Shown here one piece after another: positions 44,326-51,838 of a stretch of DNA of 64,000 bases. A model generated the notes under the pieces. The model ran no database searches, was not told the origin of the DNA, and saw only the letters and a list, made by a program, of their open reading frames with translations. This stretch comes from Frondihabitans sp. PhB188. Lineage in GTDB: Bacteria > Actinomycetota > Actinomycetes > Actinomycetales > Microbacteriaceae. The DNA lies in NCBI RefSeq assembly GCF_003752365.1, contig NZ_RJUO01000004.1, positions 224,355 through 288,354 of the forward strand, given 5' to 3'. The position numbers and the translations under genes are program-made. The stretch's first letter is position 1, and each line of letters starts with the position of its first letter.

Positions 44326-44363
44326 CCACCCCTCGGGGTGTGCCGACACACCCCTGGGGGTGG
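44326..44363 (+). promoter_or_regulatory. 38-bp near-perfect palindrome in the GlsB/LuxR divergent gap
   Basis: Two 17-bp arms, CCACCCCTCGGGGTGTG and CACACCCCTGGGGGTGG, match as inverted repeats at 15 of 17 positions around CCGA. Each arm is itself a small dyad (ACCCC-NN-GGGGT), so two adjacent dimer sites are likely. Ends 12 bp before the LuxR-type start and lies 68 bp upstream of the GlsB start. Confidence 0.65.
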
Positions 44364-44375
44364 AATAGTGAAGTC

Positions 44376-45047
44376 ATGCCAGCCCAGGTAGCCACCCGAC
44401 CCATCACCGTCGCTCTCATCGACGACTACGACGTGGTGCTCAAGGGCCTGGCCCACTTCTTCGACGACTTCCGGGATCGGGTGATCGTGGCGGAGATCGA
44501 TGCGAACGCCTCCCTCTCTGACACGATCGACATCGTCCTCTACGACTCGTTCGCCCAGCCGGAGTCCGATCAGGTCGAGATCCGCGGGCTCCTGGCCAAC
44601 CCGAGGGCGCACCGGGTGGTCGTCTACACCTGGAACTTCCAGCCCGAGCTCATCGAGACGGCACAGCAGCTCGGCGTCCACGGGTACCTGTCGAAGACCA
44701 TGACGCCCGCACAGCTCGTGGAGGCCCTCGAGGCCGTCCACGCGGGCGAGACGGTGATCAGCCCGCCCACGAGGCGTGCGCCGAGCGCGCCGGGCCTCGA
44801 CTGGCCGGGCCGCCTCCAGGGCATCACCGATCGGGAGTCCGAGATCCTGGCCCTGATCACCCAGGGCAAGAGCAATGCCGAGGTGGCGCAGCTCACCTAC
44901 CTCAGCCCGAACACCGTCAAGTCGTACATCCGCTCGGCCTACCGGAAGATCGGCGCGACCACGCGGACCCAGGCGGTGCTCTACGGGGTGGCGAACGGCT
45001 TCGCTCCCGATCACCACCGCATCGACCACTGGCTGGGTGGCCCGTGA
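44376..45047 (+). CDS. LuxR-type response regulator-like protein
   Basis: A 223-aa protein with receiver-like N-terminal domain (VALIDDYDVVLKGLAHFF) and C-terminal GerE helix-turn-helix (GITDRESEILALITQGKSNA, EVAQLTYLSPNTVKSYIRSA). The usual phospho-acceptor position reads VLYDSFAQ, so an Asp is kept, but spacing to other acidic residues is loose. No kinase is adjacent. A 38-bp palindrome lies immediately upstream, so it may regulate itself and the GlsB gene. Confidence 0.88.
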   Translation: MPAQVATRPITVALIDDYDVVLKGLAHFFDDFRDRVIVAEIDANASLSDTIDIVLYDSFAQPESDQVEIRGLLANPRAHRVVVYTWNFQPELIETAQQLGVHGYLSKTMTPAQLVEALEAVHAGETVISPPTRRAPSAPGLDWPGRLQGITDRESEILALITQGKSNAEVAQLTYLSPNTVKSYIRSAYRKIGATTRTQAVLYGVANGFAPDHHRIDHWLGGP

Positions 45048-45108
45048 GTCGGTACCGCTGAGAGCCGAAGGGCTATTCTGGCGCTGAGTCGGGAGATCGG
45101 AGGTCGCC

Positions 45109-46035
45109 GTGCTCATCGATGCCGGACATCAGACCGACGACATCTCGGAGGCGGAGGACGCGGTCAATCGCGTGTACCGGAAGGCCCAGCTGCGGTCGCC
45201 TCAGGCGCCGTTCCTGTTTCGCCAGCGGGTGGTCGGAGACGAGCGGGCCACGATCGCGAAGTTCGTCGTGAACGCGCCCTCCGATTTCACTGTCGACATC
45301 GAAGGCGTCCTCGCCGTGGGCATGTGCGCCGGGGGCGACTACCGGGCGACGACGAACGGCAGGCCTGTCGATGTCGCGCGGCCGTTCGTCCTGGAGCCGG
45401 GTGTCGCGCGGTCGTCGTCGGAGTACCACCGACTGGCCATGGTGAATCTCGATGCCGCGGCTCTGGCGGCCTACGCCGGGGGAGAGGCCGGGGCGGCTCT
45501 CCGGGTCGGATCTCCGAGGCCCTTGACTGCAGACAGCGGCCTTCATTGGAAGCGCCTGGTGGCGCACACTCTCGACGTGTTCGCGAGTCCGGAGCTCCTC
45601 GGCAGCGACCTCGTCCGCCGTGCCTCCGTCGATCTGCTCTTCGCATCGGCCATCACCACCTTCGGCATCACCGTCGCTGATGCGGCACCGGGATCGCGGG
45701 AGCACTCGACTCGACCGAGCGCCGTCGACCGTGCGATGCGCTACATGGACGACAACGCGGCCGCCGCCATCGGGGTGCAGGAGATCGCCGAGCACGCCCG
45801 CATGAGCGTTCGGGGCCTTCAGGCCGCGTTCCGGCGCACAGCGGGCATCACGCCGCTGGAGTACCTGCGAGGCGTGCGACTCGCCGAGGCGCACCGGGAG
45901 CTTCTCGCCTCGGACCCGCGCGACGCGACGGTCACGCAGATCGCGCAGCGCTGGGGCTTCACGAACATCAGCCGGTTCAGCAGCCTTCACACGCGAACGT
46001 ACGACGAGTCTCCCCGCGAAGCTCTGACTCGCTGA
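45109..46035 (+). CDS. AraC-family transcriptional regulator
   Basis: A 308-aa regulator: N-terminal AraC_binding-like domain (FVVNAPSDFTVDIEGVLAVG) and a C-terminal AraC helix-turn-helix (IGVQEIAEHARMSVRGLQAA, AQRWGFTNISRFSSLHTRTY). GTG at 45109 follows CGGAGG at 8 nt. No clear target nearby. Confidence 0.9.
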   Translation: MLIDAGHQTDDISEAEDAVNRVYRKAQLRSPQAPFLFRQRVVGDERATIAKFVVNAPSDFTVDIEGVLAVGMCAGGDYRATTNGRPVDVARPFVLEPGVARSSSEYHRLAMVNLDAAALAAYAGGEAGAALRVGSPRPLTADSGLHWKRLVAHTLDVFASPELLGSDLVRRASVDLLFASAITTFGITVADAAPGSREHSTRPSAVDRAMRYMDDNAAAAIGVQEIAEHARMSVRGLQAAFRRTAGITPLEYLRGVRLAEAHRELLASDPRDATVTQIAQRWGFTNISRFSSLHTRTYDESPREALTR

Positions 46036-46306
46036 GCCCGTCGGTCGAGACTCGCGCCCGCACAGGGAGTGGACGCGAGACGATGCCGCTGGACACCAGA
46101 CGCACATCTTCGTCGCCCTTGCCGACTAAGGGGGGCGTGCGGGCGCGAGGAGGCGTCGCCGATCGCCATGATGAGAGTCCCCCGGCTCTTCGAATCAGGG
46201 ATCCGGGAAGAGGGGCGAGGGACTCACCAGCCCTCGCCCCTGTCTCGCGCAGTATCCACGCGGCGCAATGGCGGACCCCGACCGATGCGTCCGGCAGACT
46301 GATCCC

Positions 46307-46816
46307 GTGGGGAACAACAGCACGAAGAAGCGACGCGGCAAGGTCGCCGGCAGCAGCCCGTCGGCGAGCATCATCTTCTTGTCGGCGGTGATGCTCTTCG
46401 TGAGCCTGATCGGCGTCGCGTCGCAGGGTCCGGCCTACTTCCACGATCGCGACGTGCGCTCCGAGGGGGCCGGCGCCACGGGTGTCGTCACGGAGGTCGT
46501 GCACTACACGACGCACTCGCGGCACGGCACCCACGAGCACTACTACCCGGTCATCGCGACGACGATCCGAGGCGTCGACGCGACGACGAGGACGAAGGCG
46601 TACAACGTCAGCAACTCGTCGGAGTTCTTCGTCGGCCAACGCCTCGACGTCGTCTACGACACCCGCGACCCATCGAGGGTCGTACCCGACTGGCCGGGCG
46701 CCAAGCGCGACATCGTCGTCAGCTTCTGGTTGCTCTCAGGGCTCGGGATCGCCGCCGTCCTGGCGATCGCCGTGACGCTCGTGGTCCGCCGCGTCCGGCG
46801 GACCACGAAGCGGTAG
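46307..46816 (+). CDS. DUF3592-like membrane protein
   Basis: A 169-aa protein from the GTG at 46307. Two transmembrane helices flank an extracytoplasmic domain: SIIFLSAVMLFVSLIGVAS near the N-terminus and LLSGLGIAAVLAIAVTLVV near the end. The middle part (ATGVVTEVVHYTTHSR, VGQRLDVVYDTRDPSRVVPD) is the DUF3592 pattern. CAGACT lies 6 nt before the start, close to the leaderless form seen elsewhere; the longer frame from 46268 has no better site. Function unknown. Confidence 0.75.
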   Translation: MGNNSTKKRRGKVAGSSPSASIIFLSAVMLFVSLIGVASQGPAYFHDRDVRSEGAGATGVVTEVVHYTTHSRHGTHEHYYPVIATTIRGVDATTRTKAYNVSNSSEFFVGQRLDVVYDTRDPSRVVPDWPGAKRDIVVSFWLLSGLGIAAVLAIAVTLVVRRVRRTTKR

Positions 46817-46825
46817 CCGCCGGGG

Positions 46826-47803
46826 TCAGGGGCGCAGCAGGATCTTGCCCGCGCGCCCCGGCTCGAAGTTGGCCGCGCTGGCGGCGCGGGCCTCGTCGAA
46901 CGAGTAGGTGGCCTCGACGGGCAGGGTGATGGTGGAGTCCTGGATCCTGCGCACCAGTTCGCCGAGGAGCTCGCCGCGCTTGGCGGGGGCCATGCTCGAG
47001 CTGACGGTGCTGCCCCAGAAGCCCTTGACGGTGGCCTGCTTGAAGATGACGTCGCCCGACGAGATCTCCATGACGGGCGACTGCATCGCGCCGAAGACGA
47101 CGAGGGTGCCGTTCACGCTGAGGAGCGAGAGCACCTCGCCGCTGGCCGGGCCGCCGACGGAGTCGACTCCGGCGAGCACGGGAGCGCCGCCGACGATGGC
47201 CGCCACCCGGTCGCGCCAGCCGTCCGAGTCGGTGGCGACGACGTTGCCGATGCCCTGCGCCTCGAGCTCGTCGACGCCCGCTGCTCGGCGGACGAGACCC
47301 ACGACGTTGATGCCGCGCGCCACCGCCAGCTGGGCGACCATGCGCCCGACGGCGCCGTTGGCGGCGTTCTGCACGAGCCAGTCGCCCTCGGCGAGATCGA
47401 GCGAGTCGAGCAGGGTGATCGCACTGAAGGGCATCGAGACGAGCTGCGATGCGACCTCGTCGGCGATGCCGTCGGGCACCGGGATGAGCGCTGCTGCCTT
47501 GGCCACGAAGAACTCGGCCCAGACGCTGAACGTCCCGCCCGTCGCGACGCGCTGGCCGACCTCGACGCCGGTGACGCCGTCGCCGAGCGCTTCGATGGTG
47601 CCGACGGCCTCGGTACCAGCGCGGGCGGGCAGGTCGGGCTTGAAGCCGTAGGTGCCCCGGATGGTCCAGAGGTCGTGGTTGTGGATCGGCGACAGGACCG
47701 TGCGCACGAGCACCTCGCCCGGGCCGGGGGTCGGCGTCTCGACATCGTCGACGGTGAGGACTTCGGACGGCTCTCCGAAACGGGTGTGCACGACTGCGCG
47801 CAT
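46826..47803 (-). CDS. Zinc-free MDR-family oxidoreductase (quinone reductase/enoyl reductase-like)
   Basis: Medium-chain reductase of 325 aa. The nucleotide region is ANGAVGRMVAQLA, followed by GINVVGLVRR; the protein lacks the paired structural-zinc cysteines of the ADHs. It ends with EPGRAGKILLRP, as in quinone oxidoreductases. The ATG at 47803 follows GAG-rich sequence; the extension to 47848 lacks support. Electron acceptor unknown; NADPH is likely. Convergent with the DUF3592 gene. Confidence 0.9.
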   Translation of the reverse strand: MRAVVHTRFGEPSEVLTVDDVETPTPGPGEVLVRTVLSPIHNHDLWTIRGTYGFKPDLPARAGTEAVGTIEALGDGVTGVEVGQRVATGGTFSVWAEFFVAKAAALIPVPDGIADEVASQLVSMPFSAITLLDSLDLAEGDWLVQNAANGAVGRMVAQLAVARGINVVGLVRRAAGVDELEAQGIGNVVATDSDGWRDRVAAIVGGAPVLAGVDSVGGPASGEVLSLLSVNGTLVVFGAMQSPVMEISSGDVIFKQATVKGFWGSTVSSSMAPAKRGELLGELVRRIQDSTITLPVEATYSFDEARAASAANFEPGRAGKILLRP

Positions 47804-47928
47804 GGTGATCTCGACTCTCTGTTCGGTGTTCGGCCTCGAGTCTGTCACCGCAGGCTGGGGCGCAGGCTGAAGGTGCGGGGCCCCGCGCTAGGGTGGCGCT
47901 GACGACGACGTTCCAGGAGGCAGCACCC

Positions 47929-48957
47929 GTGATCGGTCCCATCCGCCTCGCCCCGAACCAGCCGGCCGCCCGGCCGTACAAGGGCGGCGCCGGGATCCTC
48001 GCCCTCCGCGGAACGGGCTCGACCGACGACCACGCCCCGGAGGACTTCGTCGCGTCGGTCACGACGACGCACGGCAGCGACACGGTGGGCCTGACCGTGC
48101 TCGACGACGGCCGCACCCTGCGCGACGCGATCGCCGCCGATCCGGTGGCCTACCTCGGCCAGGAGCACGTCGACGCGCACGGCACCGACACCGGCCTGCT
48201 GGTCAAGCTGCTGAGCACGGGCGAGCGGCTCTTCAACCACGTCCACCCCGGAGGCGCTTTCGCGGCGGAGCACCTCGGCTCGCCGCGGGGAAAGACGGAG
48301 GCCTGGTTCATCGTCGACGCGGGCCCGACCGGCGAGGCGACCGTGTGGCTCGGGTTCAGGAATCGCGTCGACCCCGCCCAGGTGCGGCGGTGGGTCGACG
48401 CACAAGACGGTGCAGCCCTCCTGAGCCAGCTGCACGAGATCACCGTCCGGCCCGGCGATTGGCTCTACGTGCCCGCCGGGATGCCGCACTCGATCGGCCC
48501 CGGGGTCACCCTCGTCGAGCTCCAAGAGGCGAGCGACCTCTCGATCATCCTCGAGTACGCCCCGTACCCGCTGCTCGATCCGGCGGACGCCTTCCTCGGC
48601 CTCGACGTCGACACGGCGCTGCAGGCCGTCGACCTCGAGCCGCTGCCGGCCGACCGGCTCGGCGACGTGCACGGCCGGCCCGACGACGGCGCACGGTCGC
48701 GCCTCTTCCCGCCGGCGGCCGACGCCTACTTCCGTGCCGAGATCATCGCGCCGACGGAGCCCGTCGCGGTCGATCCGGGCTTCGCGGTGCTGGTCGTGCT
48801 CGACGGAGACGGCCGGCTCGACTTCGGCGACGGCGACGGCGACGGCGACACGATGCCGCTGACCCGCGGCGACGTGCTGCTCGTGCCGCACTCCGCCGGG
48901 GCCACGACGATCGACGGGGGCGTGCGGGTCGTGCGCTGCTCGCCGGCGGCACCCTAG
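47929..48957 (+). CDS. manA: Class I mannose-6-phosphate isomerase-like protein
   Basis: Cupin-fold isomerase of 342 aa that interconverts mannose 6-phosphate and fructose 6-phosphate. Zinc-site motifs are visible: LFNHVHPGGAFAAEHLG, and the second half of the site in KTEAWFIVDA; VPAGMPHSIGPG is the later His-containing loop. GTG at 47929 has GGAGG 8 nt upstream; TAGGGT (47889-47894) is its -10. Mannose 6-phosphate made here could feed glycosylation by the operon at 60,464. Confidence 0.85.
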   Translation: MIGPIRLAPNQPAARPYKGGAGILALRGTGSTDDHAPEDFVASVTTTHGSDTVGLTVLDDGRTLRDAIAADPVAYLGQEHVDAHGTDTGLLVKLLSTGERLFNHVHPGGAFAAEHLGSPRGKTEAWFIVDAGPTGEATVWLGFRNRVDPAQVRRWVDAQDGAALLSQLHEITVRPGDWLYVPAGMPHSIGPGVTLVELQEASDLSIILEYAPYPLLDPADAFLGLDVDTALQAVDLEPLPADRLGDVHGRPDDGARSRLFPPAADAYFRAEIIAPTEPVAVDPGFAVLVVLDGDGRLDFGDGDGDGDTMPLTRGDVLLVPHSAGATTIDGGVRVVRCSPAAP

Positions 48958-48964
48958 GGGCAGC

Positions 48965-49012
48965 GGGCGCAGGAACGGGCGGCCCGCCGACGGGCCGCGA
49001 GTTCCTGCGCCC
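48965..49012 (+). terminator. Long hairpin between convergent genes
   Basis: GGGCGCAGGAAC and GTTCCTGCGCCC are perfect 12-bp inverted repeats at 48965-48976 and 49001-49012, with further GC-rich pairing (GGCGGCCCG / CGGGCCGC) inside. Both arms contain the 11-mer that recurs through the window. Confidence 0.75.
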
Positions 49013-49026
49013 TCAGGCCCCGGCCC

Positions 49027-49362
49027 TCACCCCTCGAACGGCCACACCGCGCGCACCTCGACCCGCCCGAACCGCGCCATCGGGTGCCGGGCCGCCACGT
49101 CGAGGGCCTCTGCCAGCGAGCCGCACTCGAGCAGGTCGAAGCCGGCGATGGTCTCGCGGGTCTCGGCGAAGGGTCCGTCGGTGATGAGAGTCTCGTCGCC
49201 GCGGACCCGGACGGTCTTCGCGTCAGCCGGCGGGCGGAGCCGGTTGCCGGTGATGGTGCGGCCCTGGGCGTCGTTGTCGGCGACCCAGTCGCCGATGGTG
49301 TCCCGGGCCGGGTCGTAGGGCTCGGCCTCGGGGTCGTCGCAGATCAGGAGGAGGTACTGCAT
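49027..49362 (-). CDS. YciI/DGPF-domain protein
   Basis: Small YciI-like protein of 111 aa starting MQYLLLICDDPEAEPYDP with the conserved ITDGPFAETRETIAGFDLLE motif and GRVEVRAVWPFEG at the end. DGPF proteins are typically encoded beside ECF42 sigma factors. The only sigma sequence nearby is a decayed ECF42 remnant (49738-49955). Start ATG at 49362. Confidence 0.88.
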   Translation of the reverse strand: MQYLLLICDDPEAEPYDPARDTIGDWVADNDAQGRTITGNRLRPPADAKTVRVRGDETLITDGPFAETRETIAGFDLLECGSLAEALDVAARHPMARFGRVEVRAVWPFEG

Positions 49363-49394
49363 GGGGAGTCCTTTCGTTGGGGATGGCTGGGGAG

Positions 49395-49634
49395 TCAGTG
49401 CAGGAGCTGCCGCACCTCGACCGGGCCTTAGCGGGCCTCGGCCAGGCGGGCGGCGATGGCCGTCGCACGGTCCGTGTCGGCGACGTCGAGCTCGTTCGTG
49501 TCGATGAACTCGCCCGACGCCATCAGGTCGCCGATCAGCGCGCCGTGGGCGGCTGTGTATGCCGCCTCGCGCTCGGGCGGGAGACCGGCCACGAGTTCGG
49601 CGTGATCGTTGTGGATGAGGAGGAGGAACTTCAT
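49395..49634 (-). pseudogene. Decayed DGPF-domain protein with internal deletion and stop
   Basis: From the ATG at 49634: MKFLLLIHNDHAELVAGLPP, then EFIDTNELDVADTDRATAIA. The central block that carries DGPF is missing, as if about 30 codons were deleted. After ARLAEAR the frame hits TAA (49428-49430) but then continues in frame as GPVEVRQLLH and TGA, the normal family ending. One base change in a Tyr codon before that ending would restore it. A clear pseudogene. Confidence 0.75.
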
Positions 49635-49675
49635 TGGGACTCCTGAATCTGTGCGGGATCCACGGGTTTCCAACC

Positions 49676-49741
49676 TGTGGATAACCCTGTGGGGGAATGT
49701 GTGGAACTCGCAGCAGCGCCTGTGGAAGGGCCTGTGGACAA
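49676..49741 (+). promoter_or_regulatory. Cluster of DnaA-box-like nonamers
   Basis: TGTGGATAA (49676-49684) and TGTGGACAA (49733-49741) are complements of the DnaA boxes TTATCCACA and TTGTCCACA. Between them lie weaker TGTGG-starting nonamers at 49689, 49700 and 49721. Starts are 13, 11, 21 and 12 bp apart, close to helical phasing. Confidence 0.5.
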
Positions 49742-49781
49742 CTCGTCGGCGAGGTGGCGGAGCGTCTCGCGCTCGCGGTCG

Positions 49782-49955
49782 TTCCGCGTCGCCTCCCGCC
49801 GACACTCGGGCCGCGAACCGCGACGTCTGGAACGCCATCAGAGCGACCAGGCCGTGGACCTCCGGCTCGCGCGTGAACCGCACCAGCGCACCGACCACCC
49901 GGGCCGACTCGGCGCGCCGCACGTCGACCACCACTGCCCTCGCGTCGTCGCCCAT
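49782..49955 (-). pseudogene. ECF42 sigma factor remnant with large internal deletion
   Basis: The frame from 49955 reads MGDDARAVVVDVRRAESARV and VGALVRFTR, as at the start of an ECF42 sigma factor. It then jumps straight to EPEVHGLVALMAFQTSRFAA, the C-terminal SnoaL-side motif that normally sits several hundred residues later. Everything between (regions 2 and 4) is gone, and the remainder goes out of frame. Together with the decayed DGPF gene it is a dead ECF42/DGPF pair. Confidence 0.7.
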
Positions 49956-50124
49956 GTCGGCCTCCCGTCGTCGAGCGGCGGTGCTCGCACCGAACCGTCT
50001 CACCAAGGCGTCGAACGACATGGTCGCAGATCGACACCGTCGGCGAAATGGTGCGTCCGCGATCGGCCCCGTGTTCCGGCACCCGACCTGGGCCGCGGCA
50101 CTGCGCGGCTGCCGCTACCGGGGT

Positions 50125-50613
50125 CTACGACCCGTCCGTGCGGCGCCGCTCGACCTCCGCCACGATCCCGCGCAGCACGGTCCGCATGTACGGCGCCCAG
50201 AAGAACCGCACGATGCCGCGCAGCACGAGGCCCGCGCCGGGCTCCGCGAAGAACGTGTACGTCCAGTCGATGCGCGTGCCGCCGCCGTCGGGCGTGTAGA
50301 ACCACTCGGCCCGAGCGCCCGACACGAGGTGTCCGAACAGCTTCTGGAACTCGCTCAGCTCGTACACGAACGCACTCGGGCGGTCGACGCGCACGGTCGT
50401 CTCGACGACGCTGCCGCCGTCCGACAGCATCAGCTGCCGCCTCTGCCCGACGCCGTCCCACGGCCCGGTCTGATCGCGGACCTCGACCACCGCGGGCAGC
50501 GGCCCCGACTTCGGGTAGAAGCCGACGGGGGTCAGCGGCGTCGCGACTCCCCAGGTGTGCTCGAGGGGCGCGGCGGCCGTGGCATGTGCGCTCGCGGTGG
50601 CGGATGTGGACAT
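50125..50613 (-). CDS. SRPBCC-family (polyketide cyclase-like) protein
   Basis: A 162-aa START/SRPBCC-like protein: PLTPVGFYPKSGPLPAVVEV, then RDQTGPWDGVGQRRQL, DYVFE-type beta strands (ETTVRVDRPSAFVYELSEFQ, ARAEWFYTPDGGGTRIDWTY) and a C-terminal helix (RTVLRGIVAEVERRR). A ligand-binding cavity is expected; function unknown. ATG at 50613. The very long overlapping frame to 52020 is a GC shadow. Confidence 0.85.
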   Translation of the reverse strand: MSTSATASAHATAAAPLEHTWGVATPLTPVGFYPKSGPLPAVVEVRDQTGPWDGVGQRRQLMLSDGGSVVETTVRVDRPSAFVYELSEFQKLFGHLVSGARAEWFYTPDGGGTRIDWTYTFFAEPGAGLVLRGIVRFFWAPYMRTVLRGIVAEVERRRTDGS

Positions 50614-50694
50614 GCAGGGGGTTCGGAGCCGATGCACAGACCGGCAGGCGAGCCGTTCCGGGCGACGGTCAGCCGATGCGTGCAGACTCGATGC

Positions 50695-50880
50695 ATGAGC
50701 GCGACCCTCGTCCGACCGAAGCGCGGCACCGTCATCGCCGGTGTGTGCGCCGCCATCGCCGACCGGTTCCGGTGGAGTCGCTTCCTGGTCCGGCTTCTCT
50801 TCGTCGTCTCGATCATCCTGCCAGGGCCGCAGTTCCTGCTCTACATCGTGCTGTGGATCTTGATCCCGAAGGCCAAGTGA
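50695..50880 (+). CDS. PspC-domain small membrane protein (61 aa)
   Basis: MSATLVRPKRGTVIAGVCAA, then ADRFRWSRFLVRLLFVVSII and a second helix ending IPKAK. This is the PspC domain alone. Stress-related membrane role assumed from the family. CAGACT ends 6 nt before the ATG (50695), fitting a leaderless start. The GH25 gene begins 3 nt downstream. Confidence 0.88.
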   Translation: MSATLVRPKRGTVIAGVCAAIADRFRWSRFLVRLLFVVSIILPGPQFLLYIVLWILIPKAK

Positions 50881-50883
50881 TCG

Positions 50884-51777
50884 GTGCGAGGTCGTGTCGC
50901 CGTCGCGCTGAGCGTGGCGATCGTTCTGGGCGCGACCGGGTCCACCCAGTTCCTGCCCCCTTCTCCCTCCGCGCCGCCCTCGAGAGCCGCGGGCGCAGGA
51001 ACTGACCCCTCCGCCGCCGGCCCCACCGTCCCGGGCCTCGACGTCAGCGCCTACCAGCACGGCGTCGACTTCGAGGAGGCCTACGCCAAGGGGGCCCGCT
51101 TCGCCTACATCAAGGCCACCGAGGGCGTGCACTACACCAGCGCCCGGTTCGCGACGCAGTACACGAAGGCGAAGAAGGCGGGCGTGATCCGCGGGGCGTT
51201 CCACTTCGCGAAGCCGAACGTGTCGACCGCCGTCGCGCAGGCGGAGTACTTCGTCGCCGCGCTCGACGGCCTCGGCGGCGGTCGCGTCGACGGCGACACC
51301 ACCCTTCCGCCGCTGCTCGACCTCGAGTACAACCCGTACGCGGCGGCCGACGGCACGGACTCCTGCTGGGGGCTGAGTCCGAAGCAGATGGTGCTGTGGG
51401 TGCGGCAGTTCACCGACACGGTGACGGGGCTGACGGGCCGTGTGCCGCTCCTCTACACGACGACCGACTGGTGGAAGCGATGCACGGCCGACAGCGCGGT
51501 CTTCGACGGCACACAGCTCTTCCTCGCCCGGTACGTCTCCGACGTCGCGGGCGGCGCCGGCGACCTGCCCGCGAGCTGGCCGTCGTGGACCATCTGGCAG
51601 TACACCAGCACCGGCAGCCGGTACGCCGGGATCACGACCGGCAAGAAGGACGACACCCCCGCCTCGGACGAGGACCTCTTCGCGGGCACCCTCGATGAGC
51701 TCCGCGCGCTCGCCCGCCTGCAGTTCGACACCACTTCGGGGCTGGTGCCCGGGCCGGGTCCGCTCACCCACGGGTGA
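50884..51777 (+). CDS. GH25 lysozyme, secreted
   Basis: Muramidase that cleaves the peptidoglycan glycan backbone. The 297-aa preprotein has an N-terminal signal peptide (VAVALSVAIVLGATGS, cleavage near residue 20-40, followed by a Pro/Ala-rich linker). Catalytic-fold motifs: GLDVSAYQHGVDFEEAY (Asp53), YIKATEGVHY, PPLLDLEYNP and WTIWQYTSTG. GTG at 50884 immediately after the PspC stop; probably one transcript. A terminator follows. Confidence 0.93.
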   Translation: MRGRVAVALSVAIVLGATGSTQFLPPSPSAPPSRAAGAGTDPSAAGPTVPGLDVSAYQHGVDFEEAYAKGARFAYIKATEGVHYTSARFATQYTKAKKAGVIRGAFHFAKPNVSTAVAQAEYFVAALDGLGGGRVDGDTTLPPLLDLEYNPYAAADGTDSCWGLSPKQMVLWVRQFTDTVTGLTGRVPLLYTTTDWWKRCTADSAVFDGTQLFLARYVSDVAGGAGDLPASWPSWTIWQYTSTGSRYAGITTGKKDDTPASDEDLFAGTLDELRALARLQFDTTSGLVPGPGPLTHG

Positions 51778-51788
51778 AACGACTCTTT

Positions 51789-51810
51789 CACCCCCGGCAC
51801 GGGGGTGTTG
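51789..51810 (+). terminator. GH25 terminator
   Basis: CACCCCCG - gca - CGGGGGTG stem of 8 bp, followed by TTGT, 11 nt after the stop. Confidence 0.75.
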
Positions 51811-51838
51811 TGCTCGCCTCGCCCGCGGGTGATAGTCG

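Noticed and set aside
42646-44349. 567-aa reverse-strand ORF over the LysR gene
   Set aside because: It is an Arg/Pro-rich shadow of the well-supported LysR and SDR frames.
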